Part shown: positions 1 through 8,905 of the stretch, piece by piece
How positions within the stretch are numbered: the stretch's first letter is position 1
Layout: every line of letters starts with the position of its first letter
Source of the DNA: Sphingomicrobium arenosum
GTDB lineage: Bacteria > Pseudomonadota > Alphaproteobacteria > Sphingomonadales > Sphingomonadaceae
DNA length: 64,000 nucleotides
Direction: 5' to 3'
Assembly (NCBI RefSeq): GCF_026157085.1
Contig: NZ_JANPVN010000001.1
Coordinates: 806,001-870,000, forward strand
The notes under the pieces: model-generated
The model's database searches: none
Told to the model about the DNA's origin: nothing
The model's input: the letters and a program-made list of their open reading frames with translations, nothing else
Program-made: the position numbers and the translations under genes

Positions 1-1062
1 GGGCTTGATCGGCACGCCTTCCTTGGCCTCGACCGCCTGGTGGAGACCATCGGACCAGCGGCGCCCGTCCATCATGCGCCCGGTGAACTCGTCGATGATG
101 ACGACCTCGTCGTCCTTCACGACATAGTCGGTGTCCTTCTTGAACAGGACATTGGCCTTCAACGCTTGGTTGACGTGGTGAACCACCTGCGTGTTGGCGA
201 CATCGTAAAGGTTGGTGCCCTCGATCAGCTCGGCCTGTTCGAGCAGACGCTCGAGCTTTTCGGTGCCGTCCTCGGTAAGGACGACGCTGCGCATCTTCTC
301 GTCCTTCTCATAATCGTCCTCGACGAGGGTGCGGACGATGGCATCGACCTTGATATAGAGCTCGCTCTTGTCGTCGGTCGGGCCCGAGATGATCAGCGGC
401 GTGCGTGCCTCGTCGATCAGGATCGAGTCGACTTCATCGACGATGGCGAAATTGAAGGGCCGATGGACCATCTGGGTCCGGCTCATCTTCATATTGTCGC
501 GCAGGTAATCGAAGCCCAGCTCGTTATTGGTCGCATAGGTGATGTCGGCCTTGTAGGCGTTGCGCCGATCGGGCTCCATCATGTTGGGGACGATGACCCC
601 GACGCTCAGGCCGAGGAAGCGGTGAACCTGTCCCATCCACTCGGCGTCGCGCTTGGCGAGATAGTCGTTCACGGTGACGACATGGACGCCCTTGCCGGGA
701 ATGGCGTTGAGATAGGCCGCCAGCGTCGACACCAGCGTCTTGCCCTCGCCCGTGCGCATCTCGGCGATTTCGCCGCGATGCAGCGCGATGCCGCCGATCA
801 TCTGCACGTCATAGTGCCGCTGGCCCAAGGCGCGCTTGGCCGCCTCGCGGACCACCGCGAAGGCCTCGGGAAGGAGGTCGTCCAGGCTCTCGCCCGCCTC
901 GTGGCGGTCGCGGAACTGCTGGGTCATACCCTGCAATTCCTCGTCGCTCATCGCCTCGAAGGTGGGCTCGTGGCCGTTGATGACATCGACGATCTTGCGG
1001 AGCTTGGCGACATAGCGGTCGTTCGATGAACCGAAGATCGATTTGGCGAGGCCGGCGAACAT
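1..1062 (-). CDS. secA: SecA preprotein translocase ATPase, N-terminal part (cut by window edge)
   Basis: SecA is the cytoplasmic motor ATPase that pushes unfolded preproteins through SecYEG. The 354 codons present hold the N-terminal half of nucleotide-binding domain 1. They include the Walker A motif TGEGKT, the DEAD-type Walker B ([15 protein letters not shown]) and the start of the preprotein cross-linking region. The ATG at 1062 gives the usual SecA opening ([16 protein letters not shown]). The reading frame is open to position 1, so the C-terminal half lies outside the window. The gene follows trxA in the same direction, but a strong terminator separates them, so it probably has its own promoter in 1063-1122. 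Confidence 0.97.
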   Translation of the reverse strand, partial: MFAGLAKSIFGSSNDRYVAKLRKIVDVINGHEPTFEAMSDEELQGMTQQFRDRHEAGESLDDLLPEAFAVVREAAKRALGQRHYDVQMIGGIALHRGEIAEMRTGEGKTLVSTLAAYLNAIPGKGVHVVTVNDYLAKRDAEWMGQVHRFLGLSVGVIVPNMMEPDRRNAYKADITYATNNELGFDYLRDNMKMSRTQMVHRPFNFAIVDEVDSILIDEARTPLIISGPTDDKSELYIKVDAIVRTLVEDDYEKDEKMRSVVLTEDGTEKLERLLEQAELIEGTNLYDVANTQVVHHVNQALKANVLFKKDTDYVVKDDEVVIIDEFTGRMMDGRRWSDGLHQAVEAKEGVPIKP

Positions 1063-1122
1063 GCAATTTCCCTAACGAATCTGGGGGCTGGGACAGGTGG
1101 GCACAGATGCCCCGCCCATAAG

Positions 1123-1162
1123 AAAAACGGTCGGGCTGCGATGTAGGAGCGACCCGACCGTT
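1123..1162 (-). terminator. Intrinsic terminator of the divL-to-trxA operon
   Basis: A perfect 10-bp stem (AACGGTCGGG at 1126-1135 with CCCGACCGTT at 1153-1162) is followed on the minus strand by five T residues (1127-1123). It sits just downstream of the trxA stop and ahead of secA. Confidence 0.85.
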
Positions 1163-1185
1163 CGTCAATCAAAGCAGGCGTGCGA

Positions 1186-1506
1186 TCAGAGCGCGCCTTC
1201 GACCCATTGCTGGATCTGCGTCTTGGGGGCAGCGCCGACCTTCTGCGCGACCGGCTCGCCATTCTTGAACAGCAGCATCGTCGGAATACCGCGCACGCCA
1301 TATTTGCCGGGCGTTTCGGGATTTTCGTCGATGTTCACCTTGGCGATGGTCAGCTTGTCCGCCAGCTCGTCCGAGATTTCCTCCAGCGCCGGGCCGATCA
1401 TCTTGCACGGCCCGCACCATTCGGCCCAGAAATCGACGAGGACCGGCTTGTCGGCGTCGAGGACGTCGGACTGGAAACTCTGGTCGGTGACAGCTTTGGT
1501 GGCCAT
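1186..1506 (-). CDS. trxA: Thioredoxin
   Basis: This is a 106-residue thioredoxin, the cytoplasmic dithiol reductant for ribonucleotide reductase, peroxiredoxins and methionine sulfoxide reductases. The active site WCGPCK lies near residue 30, and the conserved cis-proline segment [11 protein letters not shown] is present. Length matches E. coli TrxA. The ATG at 1506 is preferred over an in-frame one 12 codons upstream, because AAGGAGAAGG sits directly before it and the family normally begins here. It lies 72 nt after addA in the same direction and is probably the last gene of that operon. Confidence 0.96.
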   Translation of the reverse strand: MATKAVTDQSFQSDVLDADKPVLVDFWAEWCGPCKMIGPALEEISDELADKLTIAKVNIDENPETPGKYGVRGIPTMLLFKNGEPVAQKVGAAPKTQIQQWVEGAL

Positions 1507-1578
1507 GCGAGCCTTCTCCTTGATGCAAGTTTGACGGGCCATATGGGGGAGCCGGGCGCCATGCTCAAGGGTGGAGCC

Positions 1579-4500
1579 TCAATCCATTGCGATGAGTCGT
1601 GGCCCTGCCGTGTAGAGCAGTGCGCTCTCGACCCGCTTGCGCGGGAAGATGAGCTCGAGCGCGGCCTTGTAGGCGGCAATTTGGCGGCGATAGGCGTCGG
1701 GGACCGCCTCGGCGCTGTCAGGGACGAAGCGCCCGGTCTTGAAATCGACGACCAGCACGCGGTCCTCCTCGACCAGCAGGCGGTCGACCGTGCCCGCAAT
1801 GACGCGCCCGTCGGACAGCGTGGCGGCGAGCGGGGCCTCGGCAAGCGCCTCCGGACCGAACAGGGCGCGATGTTCCGGCGCCTCGATCACCCCGAGCGCC
1901 GCATCGACCAGTTCGGCGGCGTCGGCCTCGGGCACCTCGTGGCTCGCCCCCAGCCAATGGATAGCGGTCTGGCGCCGTTGCTCACGCGGCACCGCGGGCA
2001 GCCGTTCGAGCAGCGCATGGATCAGCGTACCGCGCCGCGCCGCGCCGCGCTGCTCCTCGCTGACGGGCGGGAACGCCAGTTCCTCCATCCCTTCGAACGC
2101 CGAAGGCGCGAGCGGGCGCGGTGGTCTCGCCTCGACCGGCGCGGGGCGCTGCGCCCATTCGGGCAGCTCGATCCGCCGTTCCTCTGCGATGAGAGCGCGC
2201 GGCCTGCCTTTTGCCCGTCCGCTGACATGGAGCAGCCCGTCAGTCTTCGCCCAGTCGCGTTCGAGCGTTTCGCTGTCCATTCTCGCCAAGGCGCGGGCCA
2301 CCGCGGTGTGCCAACTGTCCTCGGCCAAAGGCGCGAGCCCTTCCCCGCCGCCGCGCTTGCGGGGGCGTGGCCCAGCGATGATGAGCCGCTCCTCGGCGCG
2401 GGTCAGCGCGACATAGAGCAACCGCCAATGTTCCTCGCGCTCGCGCGCCTCCAGGGCCTCGAGCGAGGCGGCAAAGGGTGGCCCGCGTTCGGCCTTGCGC
2501 GGGCGCAGCAACGGCATCTCGCCCAGATCGCCGAGCGGCAGCACGATGGTCGGGCGCGCCCCGCCCGCATCGGGGTCCCACGTTGCATCGGCAAGGATGA
2601 CCGTGGGCGATTCCAGCCCCTTGGCGCCGTGTACGGTCATGACGCGCACTTCCTCGCCGCGTCCCCCCGCCTCGCGCTTGACCTCGCTGTCATCGGCCTC
2701 GATCTGGCTGAGGAAATGGTCGAGGCTGGCCACCTCGCCCCGTTCGAAGTCGAGCGCGGCATTGAGCAATTCCTCGATCGGGTCGCGCGCATCGTGGCCG
2801 AGCCGCGCCATCAGCTTGCGCCGCCCGTCCATCGGACCCGACAAGATGGCTTCGAGAAAAGCGCCGGGGCCGGTGAAATCGGCCATGCCGAGCAGCGGAT
2901 CCAGCACGCGTCGCGCTTCCATCGCGCGCCGGCCTTCGTCCTCCTGCAAGGCGCGCCACAGGCCCTTGCCCTCGCGCCCCATCGCCAGGGCGGCCAATTC
3001 CTCCTGGCTCCATCCGATGAGCGGTCCGACCAACAGGCAGGCGAGCGCGAGATCGTCGCCCGGCTGCGTGGCGAAGCGCATCGCGGCGAGAAGGTCCTGG
3101 ACCGCCAGCGGTCGCGACAGGAACAGTCGGTCGACCCCCGCCACCGGCACCCCCGCAGCGAACAGGCGCGCGACGATGAGCGAGGCCAGTTCGCTGCGCC
3201 GCCTGAGCAGGATGAGGATGTCGCCGGGCGCCGTGCCGCCGTCGATCATCTCCTTGACCTCGCCCGCCAGTGTCGCCGCATAATGGCGATCGCGGAGGTC
3301 GATCCAGTCTTCCTCGCCCGCTCCCTCATCGCCTGCGCTCTCGGCGTCGAAATCGAAGGCGGGCCAGAGTTCGACCGCCCCGAAGCGCTCGGCATGATGG
3401 TCGGCGACCCGGTGCGGCGGCGGCGCGGCGGGCAGGCCCATCGCCTCGGGCCCCACCGTCTCGATCACCCGGTCGACCAGCCCCAGCACCGCGCCGCTCG
3501 AGCGGAAACTCGTGGAAACCGACAATTCCTCGAACGCGCGCGGCTGCTCGTCGATGGCGGCCGCCCGCGCTTCGGCGGCAAGCCTTGCAAAGCGTTCGCG
3601 CGCGGCGACGAACTGTTCGGGCTGCGATCCCTGGAAGCCGTAGATGGCCTGCTTGAAGTCGCCGACCATGAAGAGCGTACGAAACCGGTCCTCGGTCTCC
3701 GCATTGCCGTGGAAATATTCGTCGGCCATCGCCTCGATGATGCGCCATTGCGCCGCATTGGTGTCCTGCGCCTCATCGACTAGCACATGGTCGATCCGGG
3801 CATCGAGCTTGAAGCGGATCCAGTCGCCGATGCCGGGCTGGGCGAGCAGGTCCAATGTCCATTCGATGAGATCGGTAAAATCGGCGAGCCCGCGCGCCTG
3901 CTTGACCCGCGCATAACGTGCCGTGAAACGCTGCCCGGCGCGCAAGGCGGCGGCGAGGTCGCGGACATAATCGAGGCGGGCTGGAAGATTGGCGAGCTCG
4001 TTCCACCAATCTGCAAATTGCTGCGCGAGCGCCGCATAATCGGGCTCGGCCGTCAGTTGCTTTGCCACCGGCTTGCAGATGTCCCCGTCCTGCTTGACGA
4101 TATTGGCAGCGACCGACGGCAGCAGCGCCGCACGCTCCTCGGGCGATGCCGCACGGAAGGCCGTCAGATTGGCGACGATCGCCACGGCCTTCTTGCCGCT
4201 ACCCCAGGCCCTGTTGGCCGCGATCAGCCCCTCGAACAGCGCATCATCGATGTGGCGCAATTTCGCGGCGAGAATGTCCTCGGCCGTCCCCTCGCGAGGC
4301 AATTCGGACAAGTCGCGAAGCCACGGCTCGATCGCGCCCTGCTCCGACAATCTCGCGAAGGCGCGCGGGAAAGCGGCGCAGCCCTTGAGGTAGCTGGTGG
4401 CGCCTTCCTGTCCGAGCCGGAGGCTCAGCGCCTCGAGATCGGCGAGGAACTCTCGTTCGGGCGGCAGGGGCGAGGCAGCGGCCTCGCTGGCGAGATCGGC

Positions 4501-4986
4501 AAGCACTTCGCCGACAAGCCGGTCCGCGCCGCGATCGTCGATCGCCTCGAACCCCGGGGCGATCCCTGCCTCGGCGGGAAAGCTGGCAAGGAGCGACTGC
4601 GAGAAAGCGTGGATCGTCTGGATCCGCAGGCCGCCGGGCGTGTCGAGGAGCCGCGCGAACAATTGCCGCGCGCGCTTCAGCGTCTCTTCGTCGCTCTTTT
4701 CCCCGAGATTGGCGAGATCGAGCTTCAAATGTTGCGTGTCCATCCGCACCCAACTGGCGAGCCGCGCCGAAATGCGGTTCGACATTTCCGCGGCCGCCGC
4801 CTTGGTGAAGGTCAGGCACAGGATCGCGCCGGGCGACACGCCGCGCAGCAGGAGCCGCAGCACACGGCTCGTCAGCACCATCGTCTTGCCCGTGCCCGCC
4901 GAGGCGGATAGCGCGGCATGGACGGCGGGATCGGACGCGCTCGCCTGCGCGCCGCCAAGGCGCGGCAAGGGACTGGGCCGCTTCAT
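1579..4986 (-). CDS. addA: Double-strand break repair helicase/nuclease AddA
   Basis: AddA is the UvrD/SF1-type helicase subunit, with a RecB-like nuclease, of the AddAB complex. AddAB resects double-strand breaks and prepares RecA loading, as RecBCD does in enterobacteria. The 1135 residues show helicase motif I (SAGTGKT, near residue 30), the Walker B sequence VDEAQDT (near 400), a late helicase motif (VMTVHGAKGLE) and a C-terminal nuclease signature (VVDFKTGRF followed by YRRQIAAYK). Length fits the alphaproteobacterial family. It follows addB after 243 nt, a gap that holds an opposite-strand small gene. An ATG with upstream GAGG supports the start at 4986. Confidence 0.95.
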   Translation of the reverse strand: MKRPSPLPRLGGAQASASDPAVHAALSASAGTGKTMVLTSRVLRLLLRGVSPGAILCLTFTKAAAAEMSNRISARLASWVRMDTQHLKLDLANLGEKSDEETLKRARQLFARLLDTPGGLRIQTIHAFSQSLLASFPAEAGIAPGFEAIDDRGADRLVGEVLADLASEAAASPLPPEREFLADLEALSLRLGQEGATSYLKGCAAFPRAFARLSEQGAIEPWLRDLSELPREGTAEDILAAKLRHIDDALFEGLIAANRAWGSGKKAVAIVANLTAFRAASPEERAALLPSVAANIVKQDGDICKPVAKQLTAEPDYAALAQQFADWWNELANLPARLDYVRDLAAALRAGQRFTARYARVKQARGLADFTDLIEWTLDLLAQPGIGDWIRFKLDARIDHVLVDEAQDTNAAQWRIIEAMADEYFHGNAETEDRFRTLFMVGDFKQAIYGFQGSQPEQFVAARERFARLAAEARAAAIDEQPRAFEELSVSTSFRSSGAVLGLVDRVIETVGPEAMGLPAAPPPHRVADHHAERFGAVELWPAFDFDAESAGDEGAGEEDWIDLRDRHYAATLAGEVKEMIDGGTAPGDILILLRRRSELASLIVARLFAAGVPVAGVDRLFLSRPLAVQDLLAAMRFATQPGDDLALACLLVGPLIGWSQEELAALAMGREGKGLWRALQEDEGRRAMEARRVLDPLLGMADFTGPGAFLEAILSGPMDGRRKLMARLGHDARDPIEELLNAALDFERGEVASLDHFLSQIEADDSEVKREAGGRGEEVRVMTVHGAKGLESPTVILADATWDPDAGGARPTIVLPLGDLGEMPLLRPRKAERGPPFAASLEALEAREREEHWRLLYVALTRAEERLIIAGPRPRKRGGGEGLAPLAEDSWHTAVARALARMDSETLERDWAKTDGLLHVSGRAKGRPRALIAEERRIELPEWAQRPAPVEARPPRPLAPSAFEGMEELAFPPVSEEQRGAARRGTLIHALLERLPAVPREQRRQTAIHWLGASHEVPEADAAELVDAALGVIEAPEHRALFGPEALAEAPLAATLSDGRVIAGTVDRLLVEEDRVLVVDFKTGRFVPDSAEAVPDAYRRQIAAYKAALELIFPRKRVESALLYTAGPRLIAMD

Positions 4987-5045
4987 GCCACGCCTCGGCG
5001 CACGAAGCGCTTGGAATGCGGCGCGCGCCTGCCTAAGGAGCGCGC

Positions 5046-5222
5046 ATGAGCAAGAAGAACAAGAAGCAGAATGCCGCCGTCGAGACGGCCGAGAGTGCCA
5101 AGTCCAACCGCAAGGCGATCAAGGCTGCGGGCGTCGCGGTCGGCGTCGGTTCGGCAGCGATCGTCGCCGCGCTGCTCTACGCCAATCGCCGCAAGAAGGC
5201 GGGCAAGGCCCGGGACGAATAA
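5046..5222 (+). CDS. Small single-pass membrane protein (58 aa), unknown function
   Basis: This small frame lies on the strand opposite to the addB/addA genes and fills most of the gap between them. Translation gives a Lys-rich N terminus (MSKKNKKQN), one hydrophobic Ala/Gly/Val-rich helix around residues 30-48 ending in LLYANRRKK, and a short charged tail. A good Shine-Dalgarno (AAGGAG) stands 6 nt before the ATG, and codon choice matches the neighbours. Its plan resembles the 117-residue protein at 20079-20432 (helix followed by LLNRKNK). I do not recognise a named family. An antisense frame (4983-5246) is considered a shadow. Confidence 0.7.
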   Translation: MSKKNKKQNAAVETAESAKSNRKAIKAAGVAVGVGSAAIVAALLYANRRKKAGKARDE

Positions 5223-5229
5223 ACGGCGG

Positions 5230-8160
5230 TTACGCATCGCGCCCATACCATTCCTCGAGGCGCATCAACTGATCATAGTCTCCATAAGGGGCGAAGGCGG
5301 GATTGAGCTTGGCGACGAAGGGCTCCTCGCCGGTCAGATAGTCGCGGACCAATTGCGCCAATCGCGCATCGACTGTTGCAAGATAGTCGTCCACCTCCCC
5401 GCGGGTTGCCGCCATGCGCTCGCCATAGCCGGTGCGTGACTTGGCCATCTTCCAATATTCGAGTGCGACCGGATCGAGCGGCCGGTCCTCGAAACCGCCA
5501 GCCCTCGCGATGAGGCCGAGAAGCCCGAGCTGGAGCGCGAATTCGGCCTCGACCGCCTTGCGCTGCGGCGAGGATCCCGTCTTGTAATCGACGATGGCGA
5601 TCCCGCCTTGGGCGCAGCGATCGATACGGTCGGCGATGCCATAGAGTTCGACCCCGTGCAGCCGCACCCTGCCTTCCAGCTCGGCGGCGTGCGGGATACG
5701 TCCTGCGGCGCGGTCCTTCTCGACCTCTGCAAGGATGAAGCCGATCCCCTCGCGCAGTCGCGGCCCCCACAGGGCGCGCAGCATCGGGTGAATATCGTCG
5801 CCATCAAGCATCGATTCTAGCCTTGGCATGAGCGCCCCTGGATCGCCCGCATCCTCCTTCAGCCATGCCTCGAGCAACGCATGGACGCGATTGCCCTGCC
5901 ATGCCGCGAGCGCTCGGCTTTCCAACGGGTCGAGGCTCTTCAGCCCGAGCATCCGCTGCGCGTAAAAGGCATAGGGGTCGGCGCGCAGCTTCTCCACAGC
6001 CGTAACCGGAAGCTTGCGCGGACGCGTCCCGGCGGGCGGCGCAGGCCGGGGCTGAGCCGCGGGATGCACTCCGTCGGGGCGATCGAGCAGGAGGCTCAGC
6101 CGTTCCAACTCGTCATCACGTGGCACGCCGCCGCTGATCGCCTCGAGCCTTAGCCAAAAACGCGACGGACGCGTCGGCGAGCGCGCATCGCGCTGCGCTC
6201 TTGTCAGCAACACCTCGGGGGCCCCCAGCGCGCTCATGAAATCATGCGCGGCCAGCCCGATGCGGCTGTCCAGCCCGGGCAAGCCAAGGAGCCGACGTAG
6301 GCGCGGGGCGAGCCATGGGTCGCTCCCGCTGTCGGCAGGCCAGACGCCCTCGTTTAGCCCGCCGAGGATCATGAGATCGCTTTGAAGCAAGCGCGCTTCG
6401 AGCAGGCCGAGCAACTGGATACGCGGATGCCCCCCATACGGTTGGCGCACGCTGCGCCCCGCCATGAGGCTGCGCATCAGCGCCTGCCGCTCTTCGGGTG
6501 GCACCATAAACTCGCTCGCCGCGGGCGAGGTCTCGATCGCCTCGATCAGCGCCGACAATTCGCGGCCCGCAGCGCCCGTCCAGGCGCGATCCCCAGCCAG
6601 CCTTTCCAGCGCCTCATGCAGGCCCCGAGCAAGCGCCGCCAGCGTCTCGGCCCCGTCGAGGCACGCTGCGGCCTCCTCGAGCAACGGACGTACGGCGGCG
6701 AAGGCCTCGCGCTCCTTGTCCCTGCCCAGCCGTTGGGCCAGCCCGTCGAGCCCCGGTGCAGGCCGAGGCCCGCGAAGCGCAAGGTCGAGGCGGCGGACAT
6801 GGCGCAGCCAGTCGCCGCGCTCGGCGCCTGTCCCACCGACCAACGGGTGCTTGGCCAGCGCCAAGGTGGCGATCGGCCCCCATTCCTCTTCGAGTGCGCC
6901 GAGCAAGTGAAGCAGCAGGCTGGCCGGCGCGCTCTGGTCGAGCGGTTGGCCCGCGCTGTCATCGACCGCCACGCCCCAACGGGTGAGAATGGCGCCGACG
7001 CGGCGCGACAAGTCGCGGTCGGGGGTGATGAGCGCCGCCGTCTTGCCCGGTTCTTCGAGCGCGCGCCGGAGCGCCAGCGCGATGCCGGTCGCCTCGGCGG
7101 CGGGATCGGCAAAGGTCGCCGCCCGGACCTTCGACCCCAGGCGCCGGTCGATCGGGGCGAGGTCCTGCCATTTGTCGGTGAAGCGCGCGGCGGCCATCGC
7201 ATTGGTGATGACGCGGCTGCGCTCGGGAGGGGCGGCGGGATCGCCCCGCCGATGCCAGTCGCGCACCTCGCCGCGCGCCACGCTCATGCGGTCGAGCAGC
7301 AGGCGCAGATGATATTGCGGATGGCTGAGCATCGTCCCCGACGGTTCGGCCAGCGCCTCGCCCTCGCCGCGCACCTCGGCCAGCGCGTCCCACTCCGCCT
7401 CTGGCATCTCGCGTTCGCGGGCCAAGGCAGGCAGGACGACCATGCCGTCGCGCAAGCGCGCGATCACCTTCAGCAGATGAGCCACGGCGGGCGCCGTCGT
7501 TGTGATGCCGGCCGCGATGGTGAAGCCATCGGGCGGCGTCTCCTGCCAGCGCTTAGCAAGCCGATGCAGCAGGCGATTGCGCCGCTCGGCGAGGTCGATC
7601 GCGCCCTTGTCCGCGAGGATGTCGGGCCAGGCGGTAAAGACAAGGTCGAGCTTGGCGAACAGATGCTGCCAATGCGTCGGCAATTCGCCCGTCTCGGGCG
7701 CCAGCGCCTTGAGGTCCTGCGGCGTCTTTTCCTCGATCGTCAGCTGGTCTAGCGCTCGGGCGAGATCGCGTGCCTCGCGCAGCGCGGAGACCGCGCTGCC
7801 GCGCTCCTGTCCGCCGCGAAGCAACCGAGCGAGGATGAGGAGCCGTTCGTCGGGGTCGATTGCTGGCGGTAGCGGCGCTTCGTCGATCGGATCGAGCGCG
7901 AGGCCGAGCCGCTCGCCGAGCTCTGTGTCACCGATGGGGACGAGGCGCGGCAACAGGCACCCCTCGCCCGCTGCCCGCACGAAGGCATCGCGCAAGGATC
8001 GCGCGGCGCGATTGGTCGGCACGAGGACGCGCCCGCGTGCGAGAAGCATTGGGTCGCCGCCATATTTGTCGAGCAGGCCCGCGACGAGCGCATCGACGAA
8101 GCTGCGGTGCGGGGGGATCGAAAAGACCGTCGGGCGCCCCGCGCCGCTCGCCTCACTCAT
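5230..8160 (-). CDS. addB: Double-strand break repair protein AddB
   Basis: AddB is the second subunit of the AddAB helicase-nuclease. It has a UvrD/Rep-like fold that is mostly inactive as a helicase, and a C-terminal PD-(D/E)XK nuclease. The 976-residue product ends with the nuclease block (IVDYKTGSSPQRK, then EFALQLGLLG), matching the alphaproteobacterial AddB form. I place the start at the ATG at 8160 (MSEASGAGRP), although the frame is open further upstream. That start overlaps the murU stop by 8 nt, whereas the upstream extension reads through murU in a non-coding frame. The gene is translationally coupled to murU and followed by addA. Confidence 0.94.
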   Translation of the reverse strand: MSEASGAGRPTVFSIPPHRSFVDALVAGLLDKYGGDPMLLARGRVLVPTNRAARSLRDAFVRAAGEGCLLPRLVPIGDTELGERLGLALDPIDEAPLPPAIDPDERLLILARLLRGGQERGSAVSALREARDLARALDQLTIEEKTPQDLKALAPETGELPTHWQHLFAKLDLVFTAWPDILADKGAIDLAERRNRLLHRLAKRWQETPPDGFTIAAGITTTAPAVAHLLKVIARLRDGMVVLPALAREREMPEAEWDALAEVRGEGEALAEPSGTMLSHPQYHLRLLLDRMSVARGEVRDWHRRGDPAAPPERSRVITNAMAAARFTDKWQDLAPIDRRLGSKVRAATFADPAAEATGIALALRRALEEPGKTAALITPDRDLSRRVGAILTRWGVAVDDSAGQPLDQSAPASLLLHLLGALEEEWGPIATLALAKHPLVGGTGAERGDWLRHVRRLDLALRGPRPAPGLDGLAQRLGRDKEREAFAAVRPLLEEAAACLDGAETLAALARGLHEALERLAGDRAWTGAAGRELSALIEAIETSPAASEFMVPPEERQALMRSLMAGRSVRQPYGGHPRIQLLGLLEARLLQSDLMILGGLNEGVWPADSGSDPWLAPRLRRLLGLPGLDSRIGLAAHDFMSALGAPEVLLTRAQRDARSPTRPSRFWLRLEAISGGVPRDDELERLSLLLDRPDGVHPAAQPRPAPPAGTRPRKLPVTAVEKLRADPYAFYAQRMLGLKSLDPLESRALAAWQGNRVHALLEAWLKEDAGDPGALMPRLESMLDGDDIHPMLRALWGPRLREGIGFILAEVEKDRAAGRIPHAAELEGRVRLHGVELYGIADRIDRCAQGGIAIVDYKTGSSPQRKAVEAEFALQLGLLGLIARAGGFEDRPLDPVALEYWKMAKSRTGYGERMAATRGEVDDYLATVDARLAQLVRDYLTGEEPFVAKLNPAFAPYGDYDQLMRLEEWYGRDA

Positions 8161-8905
8161 CGCGCAGGATCGACTCGGTCGCGGGGATGGCGGGCGGCGT
8201 GCCGACATCGAACCACAGCCCCTGGTGAACGGCCCCGTAGAGCCGCCCCTCCTCGATTGCGCGATCCCACAGGATGTTGGTAGAGAATTTGCCATCGGGC
8301 GCATCGCGCAGAAGGCGCTTGGACACCAGCTGGATGCCGGTGAAGACATAGGGCGCGACCTTGTTGGGAAGGCGCCGCGCCAGCTTGCCATGGCGGTCGA
8401 GATGGAAGTCGCCCTTGCCGCGGTGATGAAAGGCGCGCGCATGCGGCACGAGCAGCAGAAGCGCGTCCATCCGTTCCGCGTCCCATTGACGGCTCAGCAG
8501 CTTCAACGTGTCGCTCGGCCCGTCGACCCAGAAATTGTCGCTATTGCAGGATATAAATGGGTCGCTGTCGATGAGCGGCAGCGCCTTTACCAACCCGCCT
8601 CCCGTTTCGAGGAGCGCCTCGCGCTCGTCCGAAATGGCGATGTCGAGCCCTCGCCGCGTCGCCAGATGTCCTTCGATCGCATCGGGGAGGTAATGGACAT
8701 TGACCACCACCTTCTCGACCCCCGCCTCCTCGAGCTTGTCGAGGACGTGATCGATCATCGGCTTGCCCGCCAGCTCGATCATCGGCTTGGGGCGCGTCGC
8801 CGTCAGCGGGCGCATGCGCTTCCCGAGCCCCGCAGCCATGACCATTGCCGTTTTCGGCACCTCGGCGTCCACCTCGGGCCGAAGCGACATGGTCGTGCGC
8901 TTCAT
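8153..8905 (-). CDS. murU: N-acetylmuramate-1-phosphate uridylyltransferase-like nucleotidyltransferase (MurU)
   Basis: This 250-residue sugar-nucleotide transferase carries the signature MAAGLGKRMRPLT followed by RPKPMIELAGKPM. In Pseudomonas, MurU converts MurNAc-1-P and UTP into UDP-MurNAc, in a salvage route that bypasses the fosfomycin target MurA. The assignment rests on the immediately preceding amgK-like kinase, which makes MurNAc-1-P in that pathway. By sequence alone, a glucose- or mannose-1-phosphate nucleotidyltransferase would be possible. The start at 8905 gives an ATGA overlap with the kinase; MSLRPEVD at 8890 is an alternative. The stop overlaps the addB start by 8 nt. Confidence 0.85.
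   Translation of the reverse strand: MKRTTMSLRPEVDAEVPKTAMVMAAGLGKRMRPLTATRPKPMIELAGKPMIDHVLDKLEEAGVEKVVVNVHYLPDAIEGHLATRRGLDIAISDEREALLETGGGLVKALPLIDSDPFISCNSDNFWVDGPSDTLKLLSRQWDAERMDALLLLVPHARAFHHRGKGDFHLDRHGKLARRLPNKVAPYVFTGIQLVSKRLLRDAPDGKFSTNILWDRAIEEGRLYGAVHQGLWFDVGTPPAIPATESILRDE

Noticed and set aside
1180..3783. Very long open frame on the plus strand (867 codons)
   Set aside because: It is antisense to addA, rich in Arg, Gly and Ala, with no domain pattern. High GC leaves such shadow frames open.
4983..5246. 87-codon minus-strand frame bridging addB and addA with an ATGA at the addA start
   Set aside because: The overlap geometry is tempting, but the peptide is Arg/Leu-rich. The opposite-strand frame at 5046-5222 has a better ribosome site and a sensible membrane-protein plan.
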